From assembly GCF_020829595.1 (NCBI RefSeq), contig NZ_JAIVFW010000009.1:100409-164408 (forward strand): 64,000 bases of DNA. Direction: 5' to 3'. The position numbers and the translations under genes are program-made. The notes below the pieces were generated by a model that was not told the origin of the DNA, did not search any database, and saw only the letters and a program-made list of their open reading frames with translations. This DNA comes from Nostoc sp. CHAB 5844. GTDB lineage: Bacteria; Cyanobacteriota; Cyanobacteriia; Cyanobacteriales; Nostocaceae. The stretch's first letter is position 1; every line of letters starts with the position of its first letter. This document shows, piece after piece, positions 1-7,862 of the stretch.

Positions 1-2
1 AT

Positions 3-590
3 GAAGTTTTAGAACTTATCCAACTGGGTAATAAACGCCACAGTTTAATTTCTACACTGTCGCGGGGGATGAAACAGCGGCTAAGTTTGGCGCGAACTAT
101 TATCCATGAGCCAATTTTACTACTACTAGATGAACCTGTGTCCGGGCTTGACCCTATCGCTAGAATGCAATTCCGCGAAATTATTAAAGCGTTGCAAGAA
201 GCTGGGATGACAATTTTAATTTCTTCCCACGTTCTCAGCGACTTAGCGGAACTTTGTACTTCTGTGGGAATTATGGAATTAGGTTTTTTGGTGGAAAGTG
301 CTTCCTTAAAACAACTTTATCAGCGTTTATCTCGGCAACAAATTATGTTGTCAACTTTGGGAAAAATAGAGACAGTTATTAGTGAATTGAAAAATCATCC
401 TTTGGTGGAAGAGTGGGAAATTTTACCTGGAACTAACAACGTGCGAGTGAATTTTTCTGGTGATCAAGCAGCTTGTGCAGAATTATTGCGATCGCTGATT
501 CAAGCTAATATTCCCATCACTGATTTTCATTGCACTCAAGAAGACCTAGAAACTATTTTCCTCAAACTCGGTCATAAACAAGCATCGTGA
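3..590 (+). CDS. ABC-2 type exporter, ATP-binding subunit (5' end missing)
   Basis: The reading frame is open from base 3, so the gene starts before the window and only its C-terminal part is present. The visible part begins just before the ABC signature LSRGMKQRLSLAR, a variant of LSGGQ, and continues through Walker B (LLLLDEP), the D-loop SGLDP and the switch histidine (SSHVL). A C-terminal extension of about 100 residues follows, as in CcmA/DrrA-type exporters. It would hydrolyse ATP to drive the membrane subunits encoded directly downstream on the same strand (the damaged copy at 616 and the intact permease at 1781). The substrate cannot be read from the sequence. An internal ATG at 69 would cut the signature motif and is not the real start. 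Confidence 0.88.
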   Translation, partial: EVLELIQLGNKRHSLISTLSRGMKQRLSLARTIIHEPILLLLDEPVSGLDPIARMQFREIIKALQEAGMTILISSHVLSDLAELCTSVGIMELGFLVESASLKQLYQRLSRQQIMLSTLGKIETVISELKNHPLVEEWEILPGTNNVRVNFSGDQAACAELLRSLIQANIPITDFHCTQEDLETIFLKLGHKQAS

Positions 591-615
591 AGCATTATCA
601 CTCAAAATTTCTAAT

Positions 616-1727
616 ATGTATTTCAATCTTTTGGATAAAATAGGCGACTGGAATCCTCAGCTTTTTCGAGAAATTAAAGGTCGCCTTAAAGGTTTTTAAG
701 TCCGTTTGACATGACGAAATATCTGTTTCCGAATCTATTTAATAAAAGTCAGCCATTGATGTTGCATGAAATGAGTTTTTTCTATCTGCCATTAGGAAAA
801 AATGTATTCACTTTTCTAGGACTACATTTATTTAATTATACTGTTGGTTCATATTGGATTTGGCAAGCACTAAAACGGCGTTTTCGTAGTCCTGAGGCAA
901 CAGTACTCAGCAAAGGTCAGAGTTACTTATTAGTAGCTTGTTCTCAAGTAATTTTGTGGGGTTTTACTCTGCAATATACAAAAAATTACTGCCCAAGTTA
1001 CTTGAAATCTCAACCGATAAACTGTTATTATGATTTGAATCACCAAATTGGTCAAAATTTTGGCTTTATTGGATTATTTAACATAGTTTTACTAATTGGT
1101 TTGTTAGTAATTTTGTCTCCTCACAGACAACAAATACAAGATTGGGCAAGATATCGTTATCAACAAACGCCTAGCCACAGCACTGTTGGTAATAAATCTT
1201 TATGGCAGGATTTATTTTGGAATGATAAAAGTCCTGTAATAGTAACAATGGGGATTAGTTTAATAATGATTGCTATCCCATTGTTAGTTTGGATTTTGCT
1301 TGCACCAGCTTTGAATATTCACAATAACAACAGCATCGACTGGGTGAACAGTATTGGCAGAATGAAAGCTGTCTTAGCAGTAGTTATGTTTATTAATATC
1401 ATCATGATTTCTGCCACAATAACACAGATAATGCTATTACTAAAAACTTTTAAGCAGAGTGTATTGGCGATCGCAACGGTATATTTAGTAATGTTTTTAA
1501 TATCTGGAATTTTCGGTATAGTGATGAGTATGTTACCTGAACCTAATTCTTTCTGGTGGCTATTTTCGCCTTTACCTTGGTTAGGACTAGAACAGTCAGA
1601 AATAACAACAGTTTTTCTGTCAATTTTTGCTGAGTTCATTGTCTTAGCATTGTTAAATTGGTATTTGATAAATCAGATAAAATTAGCAGGAGAATCTGCT
1701 ACAAAAGCATTGTTAGCAGGACGCTAA
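616..1727 (+). pseudogene. Internally deleted tandem copy of the downstream ABC permease
   Basis: A start codon at 616 opens a 27-residue frame whose sequence GDWNPQLFREIKGRLK matches the N-terminus of the intact permease at 1781 (GNWNPQLFRELKGRLK). It stops at 699. A second frame, 711-1727 (338 residues), then matches the C-terminal part of the same permease: WIWQALKRRFRSPEATVLSK against FIWQSLQRCFCDPHATMLSK, ending in AGESATKALLAGR against AGESATKALLAGN. About 200 or more residues that lie between these blocks in the intact copy are missing, and the two remaining parts are in different frames. The simplest reading is a tandem duplication followed by an internal deletion with a frameshift. 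The 338-residue part keeps several membrane segments and might still be translated from the ATG at 711. Confidence 0.7.
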
Positions 1728-1780
1728 GTAAGAAATAAAGACTTAACCTAATTTTTCACTAGTTGTTTGGAGGAATAACA

Positions 1781-3469
1781 ATGATAGAAAGTTTGATTAA
1801 CCGCTTAGGAAACTGGAATCCTCAGTTATTTCGGGAACTTAAAGGACGGCTTAAACCGCGCAACATCTTATTAGCATTGGCGATATCACTGCTGGGTCAA
1901 ATTTTTATATTTATGTCATTTCAAACCCAGCTACCTACACAGTTAACTGTATTTCAAAAAATTTCCAACAAATATTGTACAGGTAAAACACAATATAGCT
2001 TACCACAATGCCTTAGTGATGAATTTGGTAAAGTTATGATCAATTGGCAAGTATGGTCATTTGATGTCTTTACTTGGTTGAGTATTATTGGTTGTTTTGC
2101 ATTATTAGTAGCAGGAACCTACTTAATTATTAATGATTTAGCTACAGAAGAACGGCGAGACACGCTGAATTTTATTCGCCTTAGCCCCCAATCATACGAC
2201 AGTATTTTATGGGGTAAAATACTAGGTGTTCCTATTTTGCTTTATGTCGTAATTTTGGCAGCGATACCTTTACATATATGGTCAGGATTAAATGCAAAAC
2301 TTCCTTTGAGTTCAATTTTGAGTTTTTATGGATTAGTAATCGCTGCTAGTTTTGTCTACTATAGTGCTGCTTTACTATTTGGTTTAGTTGGTTGTTGGTT
2401 GGGTGGTTTTCAAGCTTGGTTGGGTAGTGGCGCATTATTAGGTTATCTCATATTTACTAAGCAAGCGATCGCACCTTATTTTTCGACTAATTCTCCAGTT
2501 ACCTTTCTTGAGCTACTTAACCCATATTTCTTAATTCCATATCCTGAATTTACCGATAGTATTCCCAAATTTACTGACTTCAATTGGTTTATCCTGCACC
2601 TAGGAAATAACTTTATTACGACAGTTGGCTTTGCAATAATAGTTTATTTTATAGGTGCGTATTTTATTTGGCAATCTTTGCAGCGTTGCTTTTGCGATCC
2701 TCATGCCACTATGTTAAGCAAAAAGCAGAGTTATTTATTAACTGCTGTCTTTACAATTCTCATTTTAGGATGTGCTAATTGGCAAAAATTAGTCTTTAGT
2801 CAATCTGGTTTATATCTAATTCAAGAAAATATGGCATTTTTAATGCTCTTGAATTTGGGGCTATTTTTATATTTAATTGTAGCCCTCAGTCCCAGTCGTC
2901 AAACACTTCAAGATTGGGCAAGATATAGACACATTGCTTATACCAAAGGTTTAGGAATAACTAGTTTAATCGATGATTTAATTTGGGGTGAGAAAAGTCC
3001 AGGAATTTTAGCGATCGCTATTAATGCAATAATGGCTGTTACTTGCTTAAGCTTTTTTGTTTTAGTCTCACAAATCAGCGTAGATGAGAAAATTAATTCC
3101 TGGATGGCGCTGTTTTTTGCTGGTAGTTTGGTGGTGATTTACGCAGCTTTAACACAATTAATTTTGTTCATCAAAAATGAGCAGCGACAATTTTGGGCAA
3201 CAGGGGTTTTAACTGCCATTATTGTCTTGCCACCATTTCTGTTAGCTCTATTTTTCTCTAACCCTGGAAACAACTCTTTTTTGTGGCTATTTTCAATTGC
3301 GGCACCACTGTTAGCTTTATCTCCTACAGGAGATTATAGATTAGCATGGGTTCCTTTTTTGGCAATTTTAGGACATTTTGCTATCTTAGGATTTTTGGTG
3401 TCTCAACTAACGCGCAAGTTAAAAAAAGCAGGAGAGTCTGCAACTAAAGCATTGTTGGCGGGGAATTAA
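1781..3469 (+). CDS. ABC-2 type transporter permease, multi-spanning membrane protein
   Basis: This 562-residue protein has a short cytosolic N-terminus (NRLGNWNPQLFRELKGR) and roughly ten to twelve hydrophobic segments, including ILLALAISLLGQIFIFMSF and later ones spread over the whole length. The sequence ATEERRDTLNFIRLSPQS after the second segment resembles the cytosolic loop of ABC-2 permeases that contacts the ATPase. The start at 1781 is chosen over the in-frame ATG at 1763 because GGAGG at 1769-1773 sits at a good distance before it. It follows the cut ATPase and a truncated paralogue on the same strand, so it is likely the membrane subunit of that exporter. The substrate is unknown. 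Confidence 0.8.
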   Translation: MIESLINRLGNWNPQLFRELKGRLKPRNILLALAISLLGQIFIFMSFQTQLPTQLTVFQKISNKYCTGKTQYSLPQCLSDEFGKVMINWQVWSFDVFTWLSIIGCFALLVAGTYLIINDLATEERRDTLNFIRLSPQSYDSILWGKILGVPILLYVVILAAIPLHIWSGLNAKLPLSSILSFYGLVIAASFVYYSAALLFGLVGCWLGGFQAWLGSGALLGYLIFTKQAIAPYFSTNSPVTFLELLNPYFLIPYPEFTDSIPKFTDFNWFILHLGNNFITTVGFAIIVYFIGAYFIWQSLQRCFCDPHATMLSKKQSYLLTAVFTILILGCANWQKLVFSQSGLYLIQENMAFLMLLNLGLFLYLIVALSPSRQTLQDWARYRHIAYTKGLGITSLIDDLIWGEKSPGILAIAINAIMAVTCLSFFVLVSQISVDEKINSWMALFFAGSLVVIYAALTQLILFIKNEQRQFWATGVLTAIIVLPPFLLALFFSNPGNNSFLWLFSIAAPLLALSPTGDYRLAWVPFLAILGHFAILGFLVSQLTRKLKKAGESATKALLAGN

Positions 3470-3508
3470 CTGATTCATGTGGATGGTGTGGCTGTTTAGT
3501 TAAATAAT

Positions 3509-3991
3509 TTAACTCAATAAATTGTTTACAGCCACTAAAATTTCTCTCGGTATCAATGGTGAAATACCATTGATGCCTTGAAAATCCTTGAGGTTGTAAG
3601 TTGCAAAGTAATCTACCCTTGCACTTAAAACTAAACTAGCCAATCTGACATCAAATATTCTGGCAGAGACAGCATTTATTTGAACTGCTAAATCTAAAGT
3701 TTTATTTAGAATGCCAATTGTTGGATAAACTATTTCAAAGTATTCATTTAAATATGTTTGTTCAATTAAACTTTTAGCATCGTTTGGACTTAGTGGTTTA
3801 CCAGTCATAGCTGATTTATTAGAGATAATTCTATATAATTCAACTAAATTCTGTTCGCCAATTACGCCTCGAATCTTACTTTTTTCTAAAACTAAATTTA
3901 GCAGTGTAGCTGACTCGGCATGAAAAGTTGCTCCTTCATCATGGGCATAAACTAAAACATTAGTGTCAAAAAATATCCTGAGCGCGCTCAT
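3509..3991 (-). CDS. PIN-domain toxin of a type II toxin-antitoxin pair
   Basis: This 160-residue protein has the PIN-domain layout of VapC-like ribonucleases: an N-terminal FFDTNVLVYAHD with the first metal-binding Asp at residue 9, a central acidic motif EQNLVELYRI, then IFDVRLASL and a C-terminal FATYNLKDF. PIN toxins are magnesium-dependent RNases that cut specific RNAs and stop growth unless bound by the partner. Its start overlaps the end of the upstream antitoxin gene by 26 bases, so the two are translated together. The length is somewhat above the usual 130-140 residues. Active-site residues look intact. The target RNA is not predictable. Confidence 0.82.
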   Translation of the reverse strand: MSALRIFFDTNVLVYAHDEGATFHAESATLLNLVLEKSKIRGVIGEQNLVELYRIISNKSAMTGKPLSPNDAKSLIEQTYLNEYFEIVYPTIGILNKTLDLAVQINAVSARIFDVRLASLVLSARVDYFATYNLKDFQGINGISPLIPREILVAVNNLLS

Positions 3992-4160
3992 AAATTATTT
4001 CTCTATTTAATGATTCATCTTTTATGCCAAATTTGAAAGTAGGAAAATTATACTTTTTCTGACTGGCAATAATAATGACTTCCACCTCCTCACCTTCGTT
4101 AATATCAGCAGGTAGTGGTTCATTTAAAATGATTGTTTTCCCTTTGATGTAACCTTTCAC
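3966..4160 (-). CDS. Antitoxin partner of the PIN toxin
   Basis: This 64-residue protein starts with MKGYIKGKTIILNEPLPADI and continues into EGEEVEVIIIA. That beta-rich N-terminus is typical of small antitoxins of the DUF104 or AbrB-like kind: it reads as a strand, an N-E-P-L-P turn, and a strand rich in Val, Glu and Ile. The remaining C-terminal part (FPTFKFGIKDESLNREIIYE) would be the toxin-binding tail. It lies immediately upstream of the PIN toxin and overlaps it by 26 bases. Antitoxins of this layout usually repress their own promoter, which would lie in the divergent gap before the transporter gene at 4319. The family name is less sure than the role. Confidence 0.7.
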   Translation of the reverse strand: MKGYIKGKTIILNEPLPADINEGEEVEVIIIASQKKYNFPTFKFGIKDESLNREIIYERAQDIF

Positions 4161-4318
4161 GCTTACAAACTCCTATAAAAATTTTGTGGCTTCGTAGCTT
4201 TATACTGTATTTACTATTAATATATTTAGCATTTTCTCAGAAAATTGAAGTTTTGACCATAACATACTAGCAAAATCAGCAATAATAACTTAAAGTCAGC
4301 CTCTACCAACAGTCAACC

Positions 4319-5077
4319 ATGTCGCAAAATCGCTCAATTGCTGTTGAATTCCGCGATGTCAGCTTTAGCCGCAACCATCGCAATTTAGTATCGAATCTTA
4401 ACTTCTCTATTTATCAAGGAGAAGCTTTAATATTACTTGGACGCAGTGGTAGTGGAAAAACTACCACAATGAAATTAATTAATCGTCTCTTTACACCAAC
4501 AAAAGGTGAGGTAGTATTTGACAGCATTCCTACAAATCAATGGGATGAAATTAAATTACGGCGCAAGATTGGTTATGTAATTCAAGAAACTGGTTTATTT
4601 CCTCATTTCACTGTAGAACGCAATATAGGTTTAGTCCCCAGTTTGGAAGGTTGGAAACCGAAACAAATTAAAACGCGAGTTTATGAATTGTTGCAATTGG
4701 TAGGTTTAGATCCTGTGCAATTTGCTGGACGCTATCCTCATGAACTTTCGGGAGGACAAAGACAAAGGGTAGGTGTAGCGAGGGCGTTAGCAGCAGATCC
4801 GCCAGTTTTGTTGATGGATGAACCCTTTGGCGCACTTGATCCTATCACCCGTTTAGAATTGCAGCAGGAGTTTCGGCGGTTACAGCAAGAACTAGGTAAG
4901 ACGGTGGTTTTTGTCACCCACGATATTCAAGAAGCTTTTGTTTTAGCATCAAGAATAGGTTTGATGTATGACGGAGAACTGGTAGTATTGGGTACAAAGG
5001 AGGAATTTTTGCGATCGCAACATCCAGAAAGTCTAGCTTTTCTTCAATGTCTGCGTTCTCTGCAAGACAATTTATGA
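4319..5077 (+). CDS. Osmoprotectant (betaine/choline/carnitine) ABC importer, ATP-binding subunit (OpuCA-like)
   Basis: This 252-residue ATPase carries Walker A (LLGRSGSGKTTTMK), the Q-loop YVIQETGLFPHFTV, the signature LSGGQRQRVGVARAL, Walker B LLMDEPFGALDP and the switch VFVTHDIQEA. The Q-loop wording, GYVIQETGLFPH, is characteristic of the OpuC/YehX/OsmV branch that takes up quaternary amines. The long C-terminal CBS pair found in OpuCA of Bacillus is absent, so nucleotide or ionic sensing through CBS domains is not expected. Its stop codon overlaps the permease start at 5074 as ATGA, so the two are translationally coupled. Confidence 0.88.
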   Translation: MSQNRSIAVEFRDVSFSRNHRNLVSNLNFSIYQGEALILLGRSGSGKTTTMKLINRLFTPTKGEVVFDSIPTNQWDEIKLRRKIGYVIQETGLFPHFTVERNIGLVPSLEGWKPKQIKTRVYELLQLVGLDPVQFAGRYPHELSGGQRQRVGVARALAADPPVLLMDEPFGALDPITRLELQQEFRRLQQELGKTVVFVTHDIQEAFVLASRIGLMYDGELVVLGTKEEFLRSQHPESLAFLQCLRSLQDNL

Positions 5078-5706
5078 AAGATGTTTTCCTCATCAAGTAT
5101 GCTCCAGAGATTCTTCAGCACACGCTAGAACATCTATTTTTGGTAGGCATTGCTATTGGAATTGCGACAATTATCGGCATTCCTTTAGGTATTTTAATTA
5201 CTCGCCAAACTCGGCTGCGTCAACCAATTCTTGGTATTGCCAATGTGTTGCAAACTATTCCTAGTTTGGCTTTATTTGGGTTACTAATTCCTGTACCTGT
5301 AATTGGAGGTATTGGTGTTGTCCCAGCAATTGTAGCTTTGACTTTGTATTCTTTTCTGCCGATAATTCGCAACACTTACACAGGTATTACTAGTGTAGAT
5401 TCAGCAATTATTGAAGCTGGCAGAGGCATGGGAATGACTGATCAACAATTGTTATTACAAGTAGAAATTCCCTTAGCTATGGGTGTAATTTTGGCAGGGG
5501 TAAGAGTTGCCACAGTCATAGCTATCGGCATTGCCACTATTGCCGCTGCCATTGGTGCTGGCGGTTTAGGAGTGTTTATTTTTCGAGGCATTGCCGTGGT
5601 AAATAATGATTTGATTTTAGCTGGGGCAGTGCCAGCTGCTATCATTGCATTACTCGCAGACTTGCTAATTGGTTTATTTGAAAAAAGATTAAAAATCAAG
5701 GTTTAA
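5074..5706 (+). CDS. Osmoprotectant ABC importer, membrane permease (OpuCB-like)
   Basis: This 210-residue permease has about five or six membrane segments and the conserved cytosolic loop that docks on the ATPase (SAIIEAGRGMGMTDQQLLLQ, the EAA loop followed by VEIPLAMGVILAGVRVA). The pattern is that of the BPD_transp_1 family of OpuCB, OpuCD and YehW. The start is placed at 5074, where ATG overlaps the stop of the ATPase gene (ATGA). An upstream in-frame ATG at 5047 would overlap the ATPase by 30 bases and is less likely. Only one permease gene is present, so the membrane pore would be a homodimer. Confidence 0.87.
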   Translation: MKDVFLIKYAPEILQHTLEHLFLVGIAIGIATIIGIPLGILITRQTRLRQPILGIANVLQTIPSLALFGLLIPVPVIGGIGVVPAIVALTLYSFLPIIRNTYTGITSVDSAIIEAGRGMGMTDQQLLLQVEIPLAMGVILAGVRVATVIAIGIATIAAAIGAGGLGVFIFRGIAVVNNDLILAGAVPAAIIALLADLLIGLFEKRLKIKV

Positions 5707-5732
5707 AAGAGGATGTTTCTCAGTGAAAAGTG

Positions 5733-6722
5733 ATGAAAAGATTTTTGATGTTTTTCATGTTGACTTTTGCTTTAGTAGTAGCGATCGCAGCTTGTAACCC
5801 TAACTCTAATAAGAGCATCGGCGATATTATCGTAGCTTCTAAAGATTTTACTGAACAAGATATTTTAGGTGAATTGTTAGCCCAACAAATTGAAGCAACA
5901 ACTAATCTCAAAGTTGCCCGTCGTCCTCGTTTGGGTGGTTCTTTTGTTTGTCATAATGCCATTCTTGCTGGCAAAATAGATGCTTATATTGAGTATACAG
6001 GCACAGCTTTTACGGGAATTCTCAAACAAAAATCTCTTAACGAGCCAAAAGTAGTTTACGAGAAATTAAAACAAGCATACGCCCAACAATTTAAGCTGGA
6101 AGTGATGCCTAGTCTAGGGTTTGAAAATACTTTCGCAATGGTAATTCGCGGCGAAGATGCAAGGAAATATAAACTTCAAACTTTATCTCAGGCTGCACAA
6201 TATACACCTCAATGGCGTGGCGGTTTTGGCTACGAATTCTTAGAACGAGAAGATGGTTTTCCGGGGTTAGCAAAAACTTATGATTTGCGTTTTTCTAAAC
6301 CACCGCAAATTATGGACTTGGGTTTAATATATCGGGCTTTAGTACAAAAACAAGTAGATATAGTAGCGGGAAATTCTACTGATGGACAGATTACTCGTTT
6401 GGGTTTAGCTGTGTTGAAGGATGATAAACAATATTTTCCACCTTACGAAGCTACGCCAATTGTACGGCAAGAAACTTTAAATAAATACCCAGGGTTAAGA
6501 ACGGCGATCGCTCAACTTTCTGGTAAAATTTCCGCAGATGAAATGCGGCAGTTAAATTATTTAGTTGAGGGAGAACTAAGAGATATTAAAGAAGTTGTGC
6601 GTGAGTTTCGTAAAGCTAAGGGTTTAGTCTCACGCAAAGAAGCCACTGCGTTGGGCGGGTTTCCCGACTTGAAGCAAGTGGCGCACGCAAAGGCGCAAAG
6701 TTTTTACATAAAGAAGTTATGA
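5733..6722 (+). CDS. Osmoprotectant-binding lipoprotein (OpuCC/OsmX-like) with a repeat-derived C-terminus
   Basis: The protein has a lipoprotein signal ending in VVAIAAC, with the lipidated Cys at residue 21, then an OpuAC-type binding domain: IVASKDFTEQDILGELLAQQ near the start, IEYTGTAFTGIL, and DIVAGNSTDGQI. It captures quaternary amines outside the membrane for the permease encoded just upstream. The family would be expected to end near EVVREFRKAKGL. Here the frame continues through about 28 more residues, VSRKEATALGGFPDLKQ and onward, which are encoded by a 74-nt repeat that also occurs in smc. The stop codon overlaps the next start at 6719 (ATGA). An in-frame GTG at 5730 is a possible alternative start. 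Confidence 0.87.
   Translation: MKRFLMFFMLTFALVVAIAACNPNSNKSIGDIIVASKDFTEQDILGELLAQQIEATTNLKVARRPRLGGSFVCHNAILAGKIDAYIEYTGTAFTGILKQKSLNEPKVVYEKLKQAYAQQFKLEVMPSLGFENTFAMVIRGEDARKYKLQTLSQAAQYTPQWRGGFGYEFLEREDGFPGLAKTYDLRFSKPPQIMDLGLIYRALVQKQVDIVAGNSTDGQITRLGLAVLKDDKQYFPPYEATPIVRQETLNKYPGLRTAIAQLSGKISADEMRQLNYLVEGELRDIKEVVREFRKAKGLVSRKEATALGGFPDLKQVAHAKAQSFYIKKL
6627..6700 (+). repeat. 74-nt composite repeat inside the osmoprotectant-binding protein gene
   Basis: These 74 bases are identical to the reverse complement of 19023-19096 inside smc. The core at 6642-6682 is 41 nt, bounded by GCCACT and AGTGGC, with an inner hairpin CGGG-TTT-CCCG. The flanks (CTCACGCAAAGAA and GCACGCAAAGGCGCAAAG) resemble the ACGCAAAG repeats common in Nostocales. 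The unit is read in frame as part of the binding protein. Confidence 0.9.
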
Positions 6723-7462
6723 ATTTAAAGATACGCCAAGCTTTCAAAACAACTGTTAAGGCTGCAATTATTTGGTTTTGTGTTTCAAGCGGAACTGTTA
6801 TTTCTCAAACACTACCTCTCTCCAATAACTTAATTGGCTTTAATTCAGATGAGGGAGAGAAGTTATTAATTCAAAGTCGCTCAAGAGAAGACTTTTTTCC
6901 TTTGAGTATACAGTTTGTGACTCAGAATAATCAAGCATTTTGTGGCGTTGCTAGTAGTATCATGGTGTTGAATAGTTTAGGAATTATTGCACCAGAATCA
7001 CCACAATATTCTCCCTACAGAGTATTTACTCAAGAAAACTTTTTTAGCAATGAAAAAACTAAAAAAATTATTGCACCCGAAGTTGTTGCCCGTCAAGGAT
7101 TGACTTTAGATCAATTAGGAGGATTAATTTCCAGTTATGATGTCCAAGTAAAAGTTTACCACGCGGCTGATACTAATTTGGCACAGTTTCGTAAACTAGT
7201 GTCAGAAAATTTGAAGCAACCTAATAATTTTGTTATAGTTAACTATTTACGTAAAGAAATTGGTCAAGAAAAAGGTGGGCATATTTCACCCATTGCTGCT
7301 TACAATGAGCAGACAGATAGGTTTTTAATTATGGATGTTTCTCGTTATAAATATCCACCAGTGTGGGTGAAAGCTTCAGATTTATGGAAGGCGATTAATA
7401 CGACTGATACAGTTTCAGGTACAACACGCGGCTTTGTTTTCGTCAGTAAAGTTAATCGTTAA
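6719..7462 (+). CDS. Phytochelatin synthase-like cysteine peptidase (secreted or membrane-anchored)
   Basis: This 247-residue protein belongs to the prokaryotic phytochelatin-synthase family, whose Nostoc member cleaves glutathione to gamma-glutamylcysteine and has little or no polymerising activity. The papain-like catalytic residues are visible: Cys75 in NQAFCGVASSIMVLNS, His188 in GGHISPIAAY and Asp206 in RFLIMDVSRYKYPPVW. The C-terminal metal-sensing domain of plant enzymes is absent, as expected in bacteria. A hydrophobic N-terminus (AAIIWFCVSSGTVISQ) suggests export or anchoring. Its ATG overlaps the stop of the osmoprotectant-binding protein, so it is translated from the same message. 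The substrate (glutathione or another gamma-glutamyl peptide) is inferred from the family. Confidence 0.85.
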   Translation: MNLKIRQAFKTTVKAAIIWFCVSSGTVISQTLPLSNNLIGFNSDEGEKLLIQSRSREDFFPLSIQFVTQNNQAFCGVASSIMVLNSLGIIAPESPQYSPYRVFTQENFFSNEKTKKIIAPEVVARQGLTLDQLGGLISSYDVQVKVYHAADTNLAQFRKLVSENLKQPNNFVIVNYLRKEIGQEKGGHISPIAAYNEQTDRFLIMDVSRYKYPPVWVKASDLWKAINTTDTVSGTTRGFVFVSKVNR

Positions 7463-7862
7463 CTTATTAATAATACTAAATTTTTACTAAAAATATAGAA
7501 ACAAACGGTAAGTAAAGACTACTTACTAAATTTATTTTATGTAAATAAAAGTATTGATTGCCTTAGTATTAAGAATTAAAAAATTTCTAACCCCAAAGCC
7601 TGGTTCAGCTTGGGTTCAAGATTAACTGCGATTTCTAATTTGAAAATGCCCAGCCTAAATATAATTCAGAGCTACAGTTGGATTTCTAGAGTAGTAAATT
7701 GAATTTTATAAAAATTCAAGGAATAGTAATTTTTTAGAAAAAATTGGGCAAAATAATACAGCAGTCCATTCTAAGTAAACTTGATTGGCTGACTCAGTTT
7801 TGCTTAAACCTAACCATCTATTTTTTAAGGTTAGATTATCTAAATTCAGGAAGAAAGACAAT
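7463..7862. other. 400-base gap with a weak hairpin
   Basis: No gene is seen here. An imperfect hairpin at 7589-7616 (AACCCCAAAGC pairing with GCTTGGGTT) could end the transporter/peptidase transcript, but it lacks a run of T. The promoter for the pentapeptide gene should lie in the right part. Confidence 0.4.

Noticed and set aside
1319..1639. A minus-strand frame of 106 codons opposite the broken permease
   Set aside because: The opposite strand encodes membrane segments that match the intact permease downstream.
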